From positions 1-64,000 of the forward strand of contig CABHON010000010.1 in NCBI GenBank assembly GCA_902168255.1: a stretch of DNA of 64,000 nucleotides, given 5' to 3'. Every line of letters begins with the position of its first letter. The first letter of the stretch is position 1. The stretch comes from an uncultured Legionella sp. GTDB lineage: Bacteria; Pseudomonadota; Gammaproteobacteria; Legionellales; Legionellaceae. The notes beneath the pieces are model-generated. The model made no database searches. It was not told where the DNA came from and saw nothing but the letters and a program-made list of their open reading frames with translations. This document shows, piece by piece, positions 1 through 8,372 of this stretch. The translations under genes were made by a program, and so were the position numbers.

Positions 1-137
1 ACGTCATATGGTTGAACAAGAGGAGTCGTATTGCTGGAATTTAATTCTTGTGAGGATGAAGCTAAAGCAATGCTATTTTGATAGGGATACAAACATAGTA
101 AAAGGCAGGTAACTATTCGTTTAAAAAATGAATGCAT
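1..137 (-). CDS. Truncated 5' end of a second TIG-repeat-type surface protein (runs off the left edge)
   Basis: Reading the minus strand from an ATG at 137 gives 45 codons that stay open to the window edge. The product starts MHSFFKRIVTCLLLCLYPY, almost identical to the signal peptide of the 1210-aa surface protein encoded at 2456-6088 (MCSFFKRIITCLLLCLYPY). The resemblance continues through the mature start (SIALASSSQELN against SIALDSSSETLN). The similarity also extends upstream, over about 1-263 against 5950-6215, so promoter and gene start were duplicated together. The rest of the protein lies outside the window, so its passenger domains are unknown. It is probably secreted through Sec and outer-membrane anchored, by analogy with its paralogue. 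Confidence 0.75.
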   Translation of the reverse strand, partial: MHSFFKRIVTCLLLCLYPYQNSIALASSSQELNSSNTTPLVQPYD

Positions 138-239
138 ATACTTTCACCATAACAATTAAACCCAGTGAAAGCCTATACCTTCATTATATCAAAGCTACAA
201 TACTCACACGTAGATAAGTGATACATACTAGCATATTAA

Positions 240-586
240 AACGCCATCCGTAAATTTTTTATTAAGAATGTAATAGGTGAGATTGCTTCATGGCTAACCA
301 AGGAAACTCATCAAAAAAAAGAATTACTTTTTTACCCTGACTGAGATGAGATGTTGAAGGGCGTCATGTAACATTTCTAACGCGCTTCTATCCATGTGTT
401 GGGTGTCGCTAAAATGGTTGCTTTAAAGTGGCTGTAAAATGTTTCCTGAAGTGCTTTGCGGAATTTATTTACCCACTCGACGACGACTATAAACTGCTAT
501 AAATTCGGCTTCATCGAAATGTAATATTTTATGTAGGCGAGTTTTTTCATGTTTTCTCGACCAATTATTTCAGAAAGAGTGCTCAT
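240..586 (-). pseudogene. Decayed AAA ATPase fragment (archaeal-type/DUF234-like)
   Basis: The minus strand holds pieces of an AAA ATPase in changing frames. From the ATG at 584-586 it reads MSTLSEIIGRENMKKLAYI, the usual nucleotide-binding start of this family. After a shift it continues as HFDEAEFIAVYSRRRVGK, which is a Walker A segment cut short. Farther on comes TPNTWIEA, and then KKVILFFDEFPWLA, a typical Walker B with the family's DEFPW signature. Stops and frameshifts separate the pieces, and most of the region between Walker A and Walker B is missing. The C-terminal half is absent; instead the sequence joins the block duplicated upstream of the surface-protein genes. I see no functional product here. 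Confidence 0.6.
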
Positions 587-647
587 ACACGGAAAAAATA
601 AGGGACGCTTTAAAAAGAATACGAAAGCGTCCCTTATTATTAGAACA

Positions 648-2243
648 TTACTTATATCTAGAGACTGGACGCGTAACGCAATAATAGGGTGATTCCTTGG
701 AAGTGGGCTGTTTGCCAAGGAAAGAAAGTTTAGCGAGTTTTCTAAATGCTGTTGCTTCATGAGATTTTTTTCGAGCAAATATTGATGCATCTGTTCGTGC
801 ATAAGAAAACATAGGTATGTTTTGATTTTTAGAATTAAAGTTAAAGATATTACAAACTACTTCCTCTTGTAAAAGAAAGGCAATAAGAGAATTAGAGGTT
901 GTTCCACTGGAGCTAAAAGAATAGGATTGAAAACTCTTTTTTAATGTGTTTTGTATATCAGTTAAATCTCCTTGATTCTGAATAGCCTCTCGTAAGCGTT
1001 GGGCTCTTTTTATTCCTTCAGAAAGAGAATTAAAAAAATAAGTACAATTTTTTATTTTTTTATACTCAATATACTCGTCAATTCCATGAAGAATACTTTC
1101 TTTAAGAGCATCAACAATAAATTTGGCTTTGTCAAAAACTTCAAAGGGGGATTCGTCAGAAACTTCTCTAGAAGCAATAAGCTTCTTATCAATCTCTTCA
1201 TTTTCTTCTTCAGTAAACCGGGGTGCTGGGTTATCCGCTGTTACTACTTCCTTAGCATTCATAATGCATTTACAAATGTCATTAAGCGATTCTGCCATTT
1301 TTTGTTCATTTGAAGAATTATTATCCGAATTTAAAGGGAAAATATACTTTAATGCTGCTGATATGTCGGAGGCTAAATAAAATAAATCGGTTGTCGAGTT
1401 CCAGATATATTCTTTTTGTTGCTTTCGATAATAAGGGATATTAAAAGGAATCCAGCCGCCACAATGTTTTTGATGAGTATAAGTACCCTCTGTTGAACAT
1501 TTCCTAAAAAATTCAAAATCGATAAGACGAACTTTATAAGAGCCATCGGGTTGTTTGAGTGCTACTGCGTTATCAAGTTTGGGATCTCTATGTACATAGT
1601 TATCCTTTCCCAGTTTTCTTATTATTTCTAAATATTGAAGCAGCATATCCATTTTTTGGATTCTAGAAATACTTTTATTTTGCATCAAACTGCGTAAATT
1701 AGTTCCTCCATAATAATCAAATATATGAAGTTTAGTAGTGCTTTCTGAGGCAGATCGCATTATAAAAGTTTCATGCGGAAGAATCTTAATATCTTTCTTC
1801 TTGAAGTAATTATATGCAGTTTTTAAACCAATGGTTTGTTCCTTTATATATTCTTCATATTCTTCTGTATATTTTACATCCTCAGGATCATTTATCTGGA
1901 CAAGATGAATGGTTTTTATTGTTATGGGTGTATTATCCTGATTAAATCCGACTTTAATTGTTACTCTTGGATGTTGCTTCAAAATATCAAGATCCTCTGT
2001 TTTTGGAGAATTTTGGAAAATTTGCCGGGTGACAATATATGTTTGGCCATCATGTTGAAAATAAGAGTATTGTTGACTTTTTCCGTACCATAACCGTTGC
2101 CAAAAAGTAGAGTGTTTTTTTAACTTACGTTCTGACGTTGATTTAAATCTATGTTTAGCTTTTGTAATATATCGATTAAAAAGAGACTTTTTTTGTACCT
2201 CTTCAATATGAGTATCAATATCTTGATGAGTAGGATAGGACAT
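648..2243 (-). CDS. Eukaryotic-like protein kinase domain protein (putative host-directed effector)
   Basis: A 531-aa soluble protein without signal peptide. A kinase-like core lies in roughly residues 95-290. It has a candidate ATP-lysine in ITIK (about K110) and a catalytic loop VHRDPKLDNAV (H218-R219-D220, N225). The magnesium motif is LIDFEF (D242), with DFE in place of DFG, followed by an activation-segment-like stretch. The HRDxKxxN arrangement is the signature of Ser/Thr-type kinases. The C-terminal 240 residues are helical, match nothing I recognise and end in a basic tail. The gene stands alone next to a decayed ATPase gene and a repeat element. Activity seems plausible since the key residues are kept; substrate and translocation are inference. 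A small-molecule (APH-type) kinase is an alternative. Confidence 0.6.
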   Translation of the reverse strand: MSYPTHQDIDTHIEEVQKKSLFNRYITKAKHRFKSTSERKLKKHSTFWQRLWYGKSQQYSYFQHDGQTYIVTRQIFQNSPKTEDLDILKQHPRVTIKVGFNQDNTPITIKTIHLVQINDPEDVKYTEEYEEYIKEQTIGLKTAYNYFKKKDIKILPHETFIMRSASESTTKLHIFDYYGGTNLRSLMQNKSISRIQKMDMLLQYLEIIRKLGKDNYVHRDPKLDNAVALKQPDGSYKVRLIDFEFFRKCSTEGTYTHQKHCGGWIPFNIPYYRKQQKEYIWNSTTDLFYLASDISAALKYIFPLNSDNNSSNEQKMAESLNDICKCIMNAKEVVTADNPAPRFTEEENEEIDKKLIASREVSDESPFEVFDKAKFIVDALKESILHGIDEYIEYKKIKNCTYFFNSLSEGIKRAQRLREAIQNQGDLTDIQNTLKKSFQSYSFSSSGTTSNSLIAFLLQEEVVCNIFNFNSKNQNIPMFSYARTDASIFARKKSHEATAFRKLAKLSFLGKQPTSKESPYYCVTRPVSRYK

Positions 2244-2298
2244 AATTAGGGGTGCTTAGATTTCATTTCTTGAGATTAATAGTTCATTTGTTGCATTA

Positions 2299-2422
2299 TA
2301 TACTCAAAGCAATTGAGTTTTCAGTGCGGCGCAGACCGACATGAGCACCGGAGTGTACAAGTAGTACATGAGGATGCGAATGAGGCTGCAACAAAACCGA
2401 AAATTCAAGTGCGCAGAGTATA
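2299..2422. repeat. Dispersed palindromic element, copy A (TATACTC...GAGTATA)
   Basis: A 124-bp intergenic element starts with TATACTC and ends with the complementary GAGTATA. Its reverse complement contains TTTTCGGTTTTGTTGC and a GTACTACTTGTACA core, which recur in the copies at 6217-6341 and 63278-63402. It lies between the kinase-like gene and the 3' end of the large surface-protein gene. No open frame in it looks real. Confidence 0.7.
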
Positions 2423-2455
2423 TCACGAAATTTCAATAATACCTTAATATTGTTT

Positions 2456-5400
2456 TTATTGAGAAACGCAATACAACCTCGCGGTACTGCCACAAGATAT
2501 TGGGCTACCGCCTCCTGATAGGCGGTACCAGTACTGAGAAGTTGATGTACTTGAGGTACCAACATCACCCTGAGAGCCACCCTCCCAGTTATTACAATTG
2601 ATTCCGCGGGCTCCTGTCCAGATAGGGTTAGTTGTCGTGTTAATAGAACTTAGTAGACTATTCTCACCTACTAAATTTCCTCCTGTTGCCACTGCTATTT
2701 GCGTTGTGCCATTTGTGCGGTAATATCTGACGCCAGATATAGTTGCATTGTTTCCATTGAGTAAAGCTTTATAAGTATAATTAGCAGCAAATCCAGTCGT
2801 TGGTTTGCCACTACTAGATGCATTACATTTTGCATCAGCTCCTGAAAATCCCCCTAAATTACCGGTAGATGCTGCCGAAGTCACAAAAATAATAGGAACT
2901 CCATAGGTATAGGCATTGACAGCCGTAGCCGATCCCTCTGGAGTCGTGACAACCACATCCACGGATCCTGTGGAGTGGGGAGGAGTAATAGCGGTAATTT
3001 GAGTATTACTGTCAATGGTAAAGCTGGCGTTGGTTCCGCCAAAAGTGACCGCAGAAGTGGAGGTGAAATCTGTACCGGTAATGGTGACACTCTGGCCACC
3101 AGTAGAACTGCCAGAAGCAGGATTCACCGTAGTGATAGTGGGTGGGCCATTGTAAGTATACGCATTGGAGGCAGTAGCGGAGCCGTCTGAAGTAGTGACC
3201 ACCACATCCACGGTTCCTGCCACATGAGCCGGAGTAGTAGCAGTAATTTGCGTACTACTGTCAATGGTGAAGCTAGCAGTAGTTCCACCGAAAGTAACCG
3301 CAGAAGCAGAGGTAAAGTTCGTACCAGTAATAGTGACACTCTGTCCGCCAGTAGAACTACCTGAAGCAGGATTCACCGTGGTGATGGTAGGTGGGTCATT
3401 GTAAGTATACGCATTGGAGGCAGTAGCGGAGCTGTCTGGAGTAGTGACCACCACATCGACGGTTCCTGCCACATGAGCTGGAGTCGTAGCGGTAATTTGC
3501 GTACTACTGTCAATGGTGAAGCTGGCGTTGGTACCACCAAAAGTAACCGCAGAAGCAGAGGTGAAATTGGTACCGGTAATGGTGACACTCTGTCCACCGG
3601 TGGTACTGCCTGAAGCAGGATTCACTGTGGTAATAGTAGGAGGGTCATTGTAAGTATACGCATTGGCAGCAGTAGCGGAGCCGTCTGGAGTAGTGACAAC
3701 GACATCGACGGCTCCTGCCACATGAGCCGGAGTTGTAGCGGTAATTTGCGTGCTACTGTCAATGGTGAAGCTGGCAGTAGTTCCACCAAAAGTAACCGCA
3801 GAAGCAGAGGTGAAATTGGTACCGGTAATAGTGACACTCTGGCCACCAGTAGAACTGCCAGAAGCAGGATTCACTGTGGTGATAGTAGGAGGGTCATTGT
3901 AAGTATACGCATTGACAGCAGTAGCGGAGCCGTCTGGAGTAGTGACTACCACATCGACGGCTCCTGCAACATGAGCCGGAGTTGTTGCGGTAATTTGCGT
4001 GCTACTGTCAACGGTGAAGCTGGCGTTGGTTCCACCGAAAGTAACCGCAGAAGCAGAGGTGAAATTGGTACCAGTAATAGTGACACTCTGTCCGCCAGTA
4101 GAACTACCTGAAGCAGGATTCACTGTGGTGATAGTAGGAGGGTCATTGTAAGTATACGCATTGGCAGCAGTAGCGGAGCCGTCTGAAGTAGTGACCACCA
4201 CATCCACGGTTCCTGCTACATGAGCCGGAGTCGTAGCGGTAATTTGCGTGCTACTGTCAATGGTGAAGCTGGCAGTAGTTCCACCAAAAGTAACCGCAGA
4301 AGCAGAGGTGAAATTGGTACCGGTAATGGTGACATTCTGTCCACCGGTGGTACTGCCTGAAGAAGGATTGACACTGCTAATAGACGGCGGAGCAGAATAC
4401 GTATACGCAGCAGGTAAAATTGCTAAACCATTAGAAGTAGTTAATGCAACATCAACAGTACCTGAAGCATGAGCTGGGGTTATGGCTGTAACGGTAGAGT
4501 CATTAACAACATTTATATTGGAGGCGTCAATATTATCAAAAGTAACGGAGGTTGTACCTGTTAAATTGGTTCCTGTCAGAGTGATGGAAGTACCACCTGA
4601 TGGTGATCCACTTGTTGGTGAAATGCCACTGAGAGTAGGAGAAAATTCTGTGGTATAAGTATAAGCATTGTTATATACGGTTTGTTGACCATTTGGATTG
4701 GTAACGATAATAGTAACTGGTTGAGTGATGGTTTCTGTTGCCCCAGGAGCAGTAGCCATCATCAAAGTTAAAGCAGGGACAACGACAGAAAGTTGAGTCG
4801 AAGAAATCAAGGTGGTTTCAGCTGGCTCATTATTAAAAGTAACTGTTACGCCAGGTAAGAAGTTTGTACCGGTAATAGTGATAATATTACCTCCTACAAA
4901 AGGTCCGCTATTCGGCGTAATAGAGCCAATCATTGGGGCATTTAAGGTAGTTTTTTGCTCAGAAATAGCGAGAACACGCTCCATGTAAACCGCAGGATTT
5001 TTTACCCAGCTTTCTAAATCAGTTAATGCACTCGATGTGTCTAAAGCATAATGAGGTGAACCAGCATTATCATCCCCTAAGAAACCAACTTCTAGCCCGA
5101 AGCTGTTACTGTCAGGCGTTTGATTATGAGAAATAAGATGCTCGCCAAAAATAGAAAAATGTAAGCCTAATGGTTGAAAATTGTTGGGACTCCAAGAAAA
5201 TGAGCCGCCGTAAGTATTGTAAATAGCCCGAAACTCACTTTTTACGGAGAACTTCATGCGATCATTGATAATTTGATTAAGTTCTAAAGAGCCGCCAGCA
5301 CCAAAGGTATTTTCTGAGGTATCACCAGTTAAATCCGTTGCATAATTCACATTATCATAGAAAACTTTTGCATTTAATCCTGTCATTGAGGTGAGAATAA

Positions 5401-6088
5401 TATCGGTACCTATATCGACACCTTGAGTAGTGGCGCCAGCAATATTACGTTGGTTGGTATAATATAAATCATTATCAAGAAAGATGATGTCATCTAAACC
5501 TACATTGGGGGTATTGGACCAATATCCACCTAAATTTACATCTTGAAAAGCAGTGCCATGAAAATTTTGTTGCAATTGAAGGCCATAAGCCGTTTGATTA
5601 ACGCGTTGATCGATATTACCCGAATCAAAATTAAAAGGTAAAACTTGGCTTAAATATTCACCAGTAAATTTGACTTCTCCATCTGTCCATAATTGATGCC
5701 CTAAAGTACCACTCAAACGATACTGGTGAACACCGTACTCGCCTAATAAACCAATAGCCCAATCAGGTGAAAGTTTTTGCGCGTAATGCGCATCAAAGAT
5801 GGTTCCTAATAAAGTATCATACCATCCACCAATTGAAAGAGGGCCAAAGTCATAATGAGGATTGGTGAGTCCTAATGTTTGCAAAGCGGTGAGTGGATCA
5901 TTTGAGCTAGTGCTGGATGTTTCAGGAGGAGGGAGATTATTTGTATTATTTATGTCGTATTTCTGTACGAGAGAATTACTATTATTTGGATTTAGGGTTT
6001 CTGACGAAGAATCTAAAGCAATACTATTTTGATAGGGATACAAGCATAGTAAAAGACAGGTAATTATCCGTTTAAAAAATGAACACAT
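2456..6088 (-). CDS. Large surface protein: signal peptide, beta-barrel-like N-domain, eight TIG domains, DUF1554 C-domain
   Basis: A 1210-aa protein. Residues 1-25 form a Sec signal peptide. Residues of about 60-350 are rich in amphipathic beta strands (GGWYDTLLGTIFDAHYAQ, FGLEVGFLGD) and resemble an inverse-autotransporter/intimin-type barrel. Eight IPT/TIG immunoglobulin-like domains follow. Domains 3 to 8 are near-identical 83-residue units with the motif NPASGSSTGGQSVTITGTNF. They correspond to 249-bp DNA repeats between about 2890 and 4380. The C-terminal 145 residues (IIFVTSAASTGNLGGFSGADAKC to the end) match DUF1554, which has conserved Cys pairs. A barrel with exported Ig-like stalk and tip domain is the arrangement of an adhesin; adhesion is inferred. 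A truncated paralogue lies at the left edge of the window. Confidence 0.75.
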   Translation of the reverse strand: MCSFFKRIITCLLLCLYPYQNSIALDSSSETLNPNNSNSLVQKYDINNTNNLPPPETSSTSSNDPLTALQTLGLTNPHYDFGPLSIGGWYDTLLGTIFDAHYAQKLSPDWAIGLLGEYGVHQYRLSGTLGHQLWTDGEVKFTGEYLSQVLPFNFDSGNIDQRVNQTAYGLQLQQNFHGTAFQDVNLGGYWSNTPNVGLDDIIFLDNDLYYTNQRNIAGATTQGVDIGTDIILTSMTGLNAKVFYDNVNYATDLTGDTSENTFGAGGSLELNQIINDRMKFSVKSEFRAIYNTYGGSFSWSPNNFQPLGLHFSIFGEHLISHNQTPDSNSFGLEVGFLGDDNAGSPHYALDTSSALTDLESWVKNPAVYMERVLAISEQKTTLNAPMIGSITPNSGPFVGGNIITITGTNFLPGVTVTFNNEPAETTLISSTQLSVVVPALTLMMATAPGATETITQPVTIIVTNPNGQQTVYNNAYTYTTEFSPTLSGISPTSGSPSGGTSITLTGTNLTGTTSVTFDNIDASNINVVNDSTVTAITPAHASGTVDVALTTSNGLAILPAAYTYSAPPSISSVNPSSGSTTGGQNVTITGTNFTSASAVTFGGTTASFTIDSSTQITATTPAHVAGTVDVVVTTSDGSATAANAYTYNDPPTITTVNPASGSSTGGQSVTITGTNFTSASAVTFGGTNASFTVDSSTQITATTPAHVAGAVDVVVTTPDGSATAVNAYTYNDPPTITTVNPASGSSTGGQSVTITGTNFTSASAVTFGGTTASFTIDSSTQITATTPAHVAGAVDVVVTTPDGSATAANAYTYNDPPTITTVNPASGSTTGGQSVTITGTNFTSASAVTFGGTNASFTIDSSTQITATTPAHVAGTVDVVVTTPDSSATASNAYTYNDPPTITTVNPASGSSTGGQSVTITGTNFTSASAVTFGGTTASFTIDSSTQITATTPAHVAGTVDVVVTTSDGSATASNAYTYNGPPTITTVNPASGSSTGGQSVTITGTDFTSTSAVTFGGTNASFTIDSNTQITAITPPHSTGSVDVVVTTPEGSATAVNAYTYGVPIIFVTSAASTGNLGGFSGADAKCNASSSGKPTTGFAANYTYKALLNGNNATISGVRYYRTNGTTQIAVATGGNLVGENSLLSSINTTTNPIWTGARGINCNNWEGGSQGDVGTSSTSTSQYWYRLSGGGSPISCGSTARLYCVSQ
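2890..4380 (-). repeat. Six tandem 249-bp repeats encoding TIG domains 3-8
   Basis: The boundary sequence GTAAGTATACGCATT recurs at 249-bp spacing (near 3150, 3400, 3650, 3900 and 4150), and each unit encodes 83 residues. Units differ at a few variable positions, for example TTASF/TNASF, AGTVD/AGAVD, SDGS/PDGS/PDSS and ATAAN/ATAVN/ATASN. These variants are shuffled between units rather than drifting in order. That pattern fits gene conversion or unequal crossing over. Confidence 0.85.
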
Positions 6089-6216
6089 TTACTTTCACCA
6101 TAATAATTAAACTCGTGAAAGCATGTGCAATCATTCCATCAAACTAGCTACCATACTCACGCAATTAGACAAGACATGTAGTTTAGCATATTAAAACGCA
6201 CGTAGTAAATTTTTTT

Positions 6217-6341
6217 TATACTCTTCGCTAATGAGGTTTCGGTTTTGTTGCGAGCTGTATCGACTTAGGTCATGTACTGCTTGTACATTCTCTCGTCTGC
6301 TTCGCTCGCGTCTCACCGAAAATTCATTAGCTGTGAGTATA
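6217..6341. repeat. Dispersed palindromic element, copy B (TATACTC...GAGTATA)
   Basis: A 125-bp element with TATACTC and GAGTATA ends, about 130 bp upstream of the 1210-aa surface-protein gene. It shares almost its whole sequence with the copy at 63278-63402, including TCGGTTTTGTTGCGAGCTG, CTTGTACATTC and CGAAAATTCATTAGCTGTGAG. Copy A at 2299-2422 is a more diverged, inverted relative. Confidence 0.8.
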
Positions 6342-6424
6342 TCATCCAGAGTAACCCAATAATAGCGAGAACAGGGTAAACGCATCAAAATACCAATAAA
6401 ATCAAAGCTTTTAGATGTTTTTTT

Positions 6425-6503
6425 GTAGGGGCGGGTCTTGTACCCGCCCGAAAATTTACATTGTTTATCAATATTGACGGGTAGGTACAAGACCTACCCC
6501 TAC
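6425..6503. repeat. GTAGGGGCGGG hairpin element, copy 1
   Basis: The left arm starts GTAGGGGCGGGTCTTGTACC and the right arm ends GGTACAAGACCTACCCCTAC. The arms are inverted repeats around a 30-bp AT-rich spacer, and each arm contains a smaller palindrome (GGGT...ACCC). Related sequences lie at 47340-47399 and, as a half copy, at 50398-50422. The 6089-6713 gap otherwise holds repeat copy B and the presumed promoters of the flanking divergent genes. Confidence 0.75.
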
Positions 6504-6713
6504 GTTTTCTGGTTTCTTGGGTAATTTGAATAAGATGTTAATGTTTTACGCGCTAAAAATCATTATTTTACCGGAATTTAGATGCGTTTACCCTGTAGCG
6601 AGAATGGAGCCGGTTGAAATTTAATATAGTATTAAGCTTAAAAGATTATAATTAGAACCTTATTAAAGGCACAAGCCTACATCCAATAAATAGTTTAAAC
6701 GGGAAAAATAGTA

Positions 6714-7961
6714 ATGCACCAAGAAGAACACTTTGAGCTTTCACAGCTTTTAGCCATGACTCCAGAAGAGAGAGAAGCGCTTTTCGAGTTAGATTTATCT
6801 GGAGCTGATCTGCAGCTTCTTTCCAATAATGAACCTCAACGTTGGACAAAAATTTGTGATGCAATTAGTCAATGCATTAATTTAACTACAATAAATTTGA
6901 GTGGTAATTCTCTTGGTGTTATGGCACCAGAACATCTTCAGGAATTATACAATAGCTTGCTAAATTGTCCTTTGATCAATCTTAATCTTGCTGATAATAT
7001 GCTAAATTCTACCTGGGCGGAAGTTTTTTTAAACCCAAATGAAACCACCATTTTTAGAAGCTTTATTGCCAAGTGTGTGTTGCTTGAGTCCATCAATTTG
7101 GCAAGCAATGAACTTTTTACCTGGGAGGAAGGGAAACTGAAATTATTAGGGCAATTAGTAAAAAGTTCAAATATTAATTCTTTAAATTTATGTTTTAATA
7201 ACCTTCATCAGGTTTCTTTTGGGGTATTACAATCGCTTACAGCAGCGTTTTCATCAATTACTACGGTTTATTTTTCAGACAAAGAAATCAATGCTATGTC
7301 TGAAGAGCAGTTAATGGCTCTGGGTAATGCTTTTCCGAGTGCATCCAATTGTTTTGTTCAAAATATGAAGGAAGAACCCGTTTTTTCTGAAAAAATAGAA
7401 TACTTACAATCATTTACTGGCCAAAAAAACTTATTGGCTGCAGTGAATTGTTTGTACCAGCTTACGCAGCCGAGATATTCAGATGCCTCGGAAAAGTTGA
7501 TAACTTTACCTCGCGATGCTGTAATCTCAATTGCAAAGTTTATGGAGCCAAAGATTCCAGCTCCTATCCAAAATGGCTTGAAAAGCTTATACGGCGAGCT
7601 AAATAAAACCCAAGATTTTCTAAAAGCAATTTTGCGATGCTTAAAAGAGCCACAATCAAGTACTTTGTTCTCATTATCCACAGAAGAAAAAAAGATTAAA
7701 AGTGATGCCGACTCTCTGTTCCGACAGATTAAAGCTTTATCAAAAGAAAAAATAAATTCTTGCTGTGAAAAAATTATTTTAGCGTTAATTGAAGAACAGA
7801 AAAAAGCCCCTGAAAATAATCAATATAAAAAGTTAATTGAGACTGGATTAGAAGCGATACCCATCACAGAAGAAATTCAATTAGCGCTCAAGTTTATGGA
7901 CAACAAAAAACGACCGCACGATGAGGTTCAAGAGGAATCCTCATTCAAAAAAATAGCATAA
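6714..7961 (+). CDS. Leucine-rich-repeat protein with a basic C-terminal tail
   Basis: A 415-aa protein without signal peptide; the ATG is preceded by GGGA at a suitable distance. Residues of about 20-215 contain long (ribonuclease-inhibitor-like) leucine-rich repeats, with units such as LTTINLSGNSLG, LINLNLADNMLN, LESINLASNELF and INSLNLCFNNLH. The C-terminal half is helical and Lys-rich. The last residues contain KKRPHDE and a further lysine pair, resembling a eukaryotic nuclear localisation signal. Ribonuclease-inhibitor-type repeats are common in eukaryotic proteins and in effectors of intracellular bacteria. The gene is monocistronic, with AT-rich flanks carrying repeats. The domain call is firm; an effector role and nuclear targeting are inferred. 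Confidence 0.7.
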   Translation: MHQEEHFELSQLLAMTPEEREALFELDLSGADLQLLSNNEPQRWTKICDAISQCINLTTINLSGNSLGVMAPEHLQELYNSLLNCPLINLNLADNMLNSTWAEVFLNPNETTIFRSFIAKCVLLESINLASNELFTWEEGKLKLLGQLVKSSNINSLNLCFNNLHQVSFGVLQSLTAAFSSITTVYFSDKEINAMSEEQLMALGNAFPSASNCFVQNMKEEPVFSEKIEYLQSFTGQKNLLAAVNCLYQLTQPRYSDASEKLITLPRDAVISIAKFMEPKIPAPIQNGLKSLYGELNKTQDFLKAILRCLKEPQSSTLFSLSTEEKKIKSDADSLFRQIKALSKEKINSCCEKIILALIEEQKKAPENNQYKKLIETGLEAIPITEEIQLALKFMDNKKRPHDEVQEESSFKKIA

Positions 7962-8372
7962 GAAAAAATATATCTATTGATTTTTGATGCAATACTACAG
8001 CGTCATTCTTGTATCCTGCGACGTTAATTCCCATGTAGGCGGAAATGACGTTGTAGGAAAAAATAAAATCCTGTAAGACAAGCCGATGATATGGAGCGCA
8101 CATTTTTTATTGAGTTTAATTATTTAATTTAATATAGTAAGTTAAAATTTAATTGACTATTGATTGAAAGAACCTCGCGAACTCGGACGAAGGTAGCGCG
8201 AGACTAGGGATGGCCGTTTCTGGAAATCAATAGTCAATTCAATTACCATTATATTTCGCCAACCATTCGTATTTAATTTCCTGTTTTTATATTTTTTGAT
8301 TCTACTCTATAGACAATGCATTGAATTTATTCTAATATTAATAGAATTAATTTAAAAAAGGAAGCGATAATT
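7962..8372. other. Gene-free gap with decayed repeats and the probable promoter region of the aaRS-like operon
   Basis: No credible gene is visible. Around 8000-8075 there is a decayed imperfect palindrome (CGTTAATTCCC and GGAAATGACG). A clear inverted repeat lies at 8151-8239. The AT-rich stretch 8250-8360, just upstream of the six-gene operon, is the likely promoter region, but I cannot single out a promoter among so many AT-rich hexamers. AAAAAGGA at about 8354-8361 is a plausible ribosome binding site for the first gene. Confidence 0.5.
8151..8239. repeat. Inverted-repeat element (AATTGACTATTGATT arms)
   Basis: Perfect 15-bp inverted arms AATTGACTATTGATT (8151-8165) and AATCAATAGTCAATT (8225-8239) enclose 59 bp. 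The interior is richer in G+C and contains CTCGCG/CGCGAG complementarity. The compact size and clean arms suggest a small non-autonomous mobile or REP-like element. I found no second copy in the window. Confidence 0.6.

Noticed and set aside
497-802. 101-aa minus-strand frame.
   Set aside because: Its first part is antisense or alternative frame to the kinase-like gene; its end is one piece of the decayed ATPase, and it is reported as such.
2296-2580. 94-aa minus-strand frame downstream of the surface-protein gene.
   Set aside because: It is an alternative frame of the gene's 3' end running into palindromic repeat copy A, with no family resemblance.
2890-4380. Regular repeats that could suggest a CRISPR array.
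   Set aside because: The units are 249 bp, contiguous, without spacers, and encode folded protein domains.
2881-4472. Many long frames on both strands within the TIG-repeat region (for example 3722-4111 plus strand and 3373-3597 minus strand).
   Set aside because: They are out-of-frame shadows of the 249-bp repeats, recurring once per unit with Leu/Ser- or Arg-biased composition; the 1210-aa frame explains the region.
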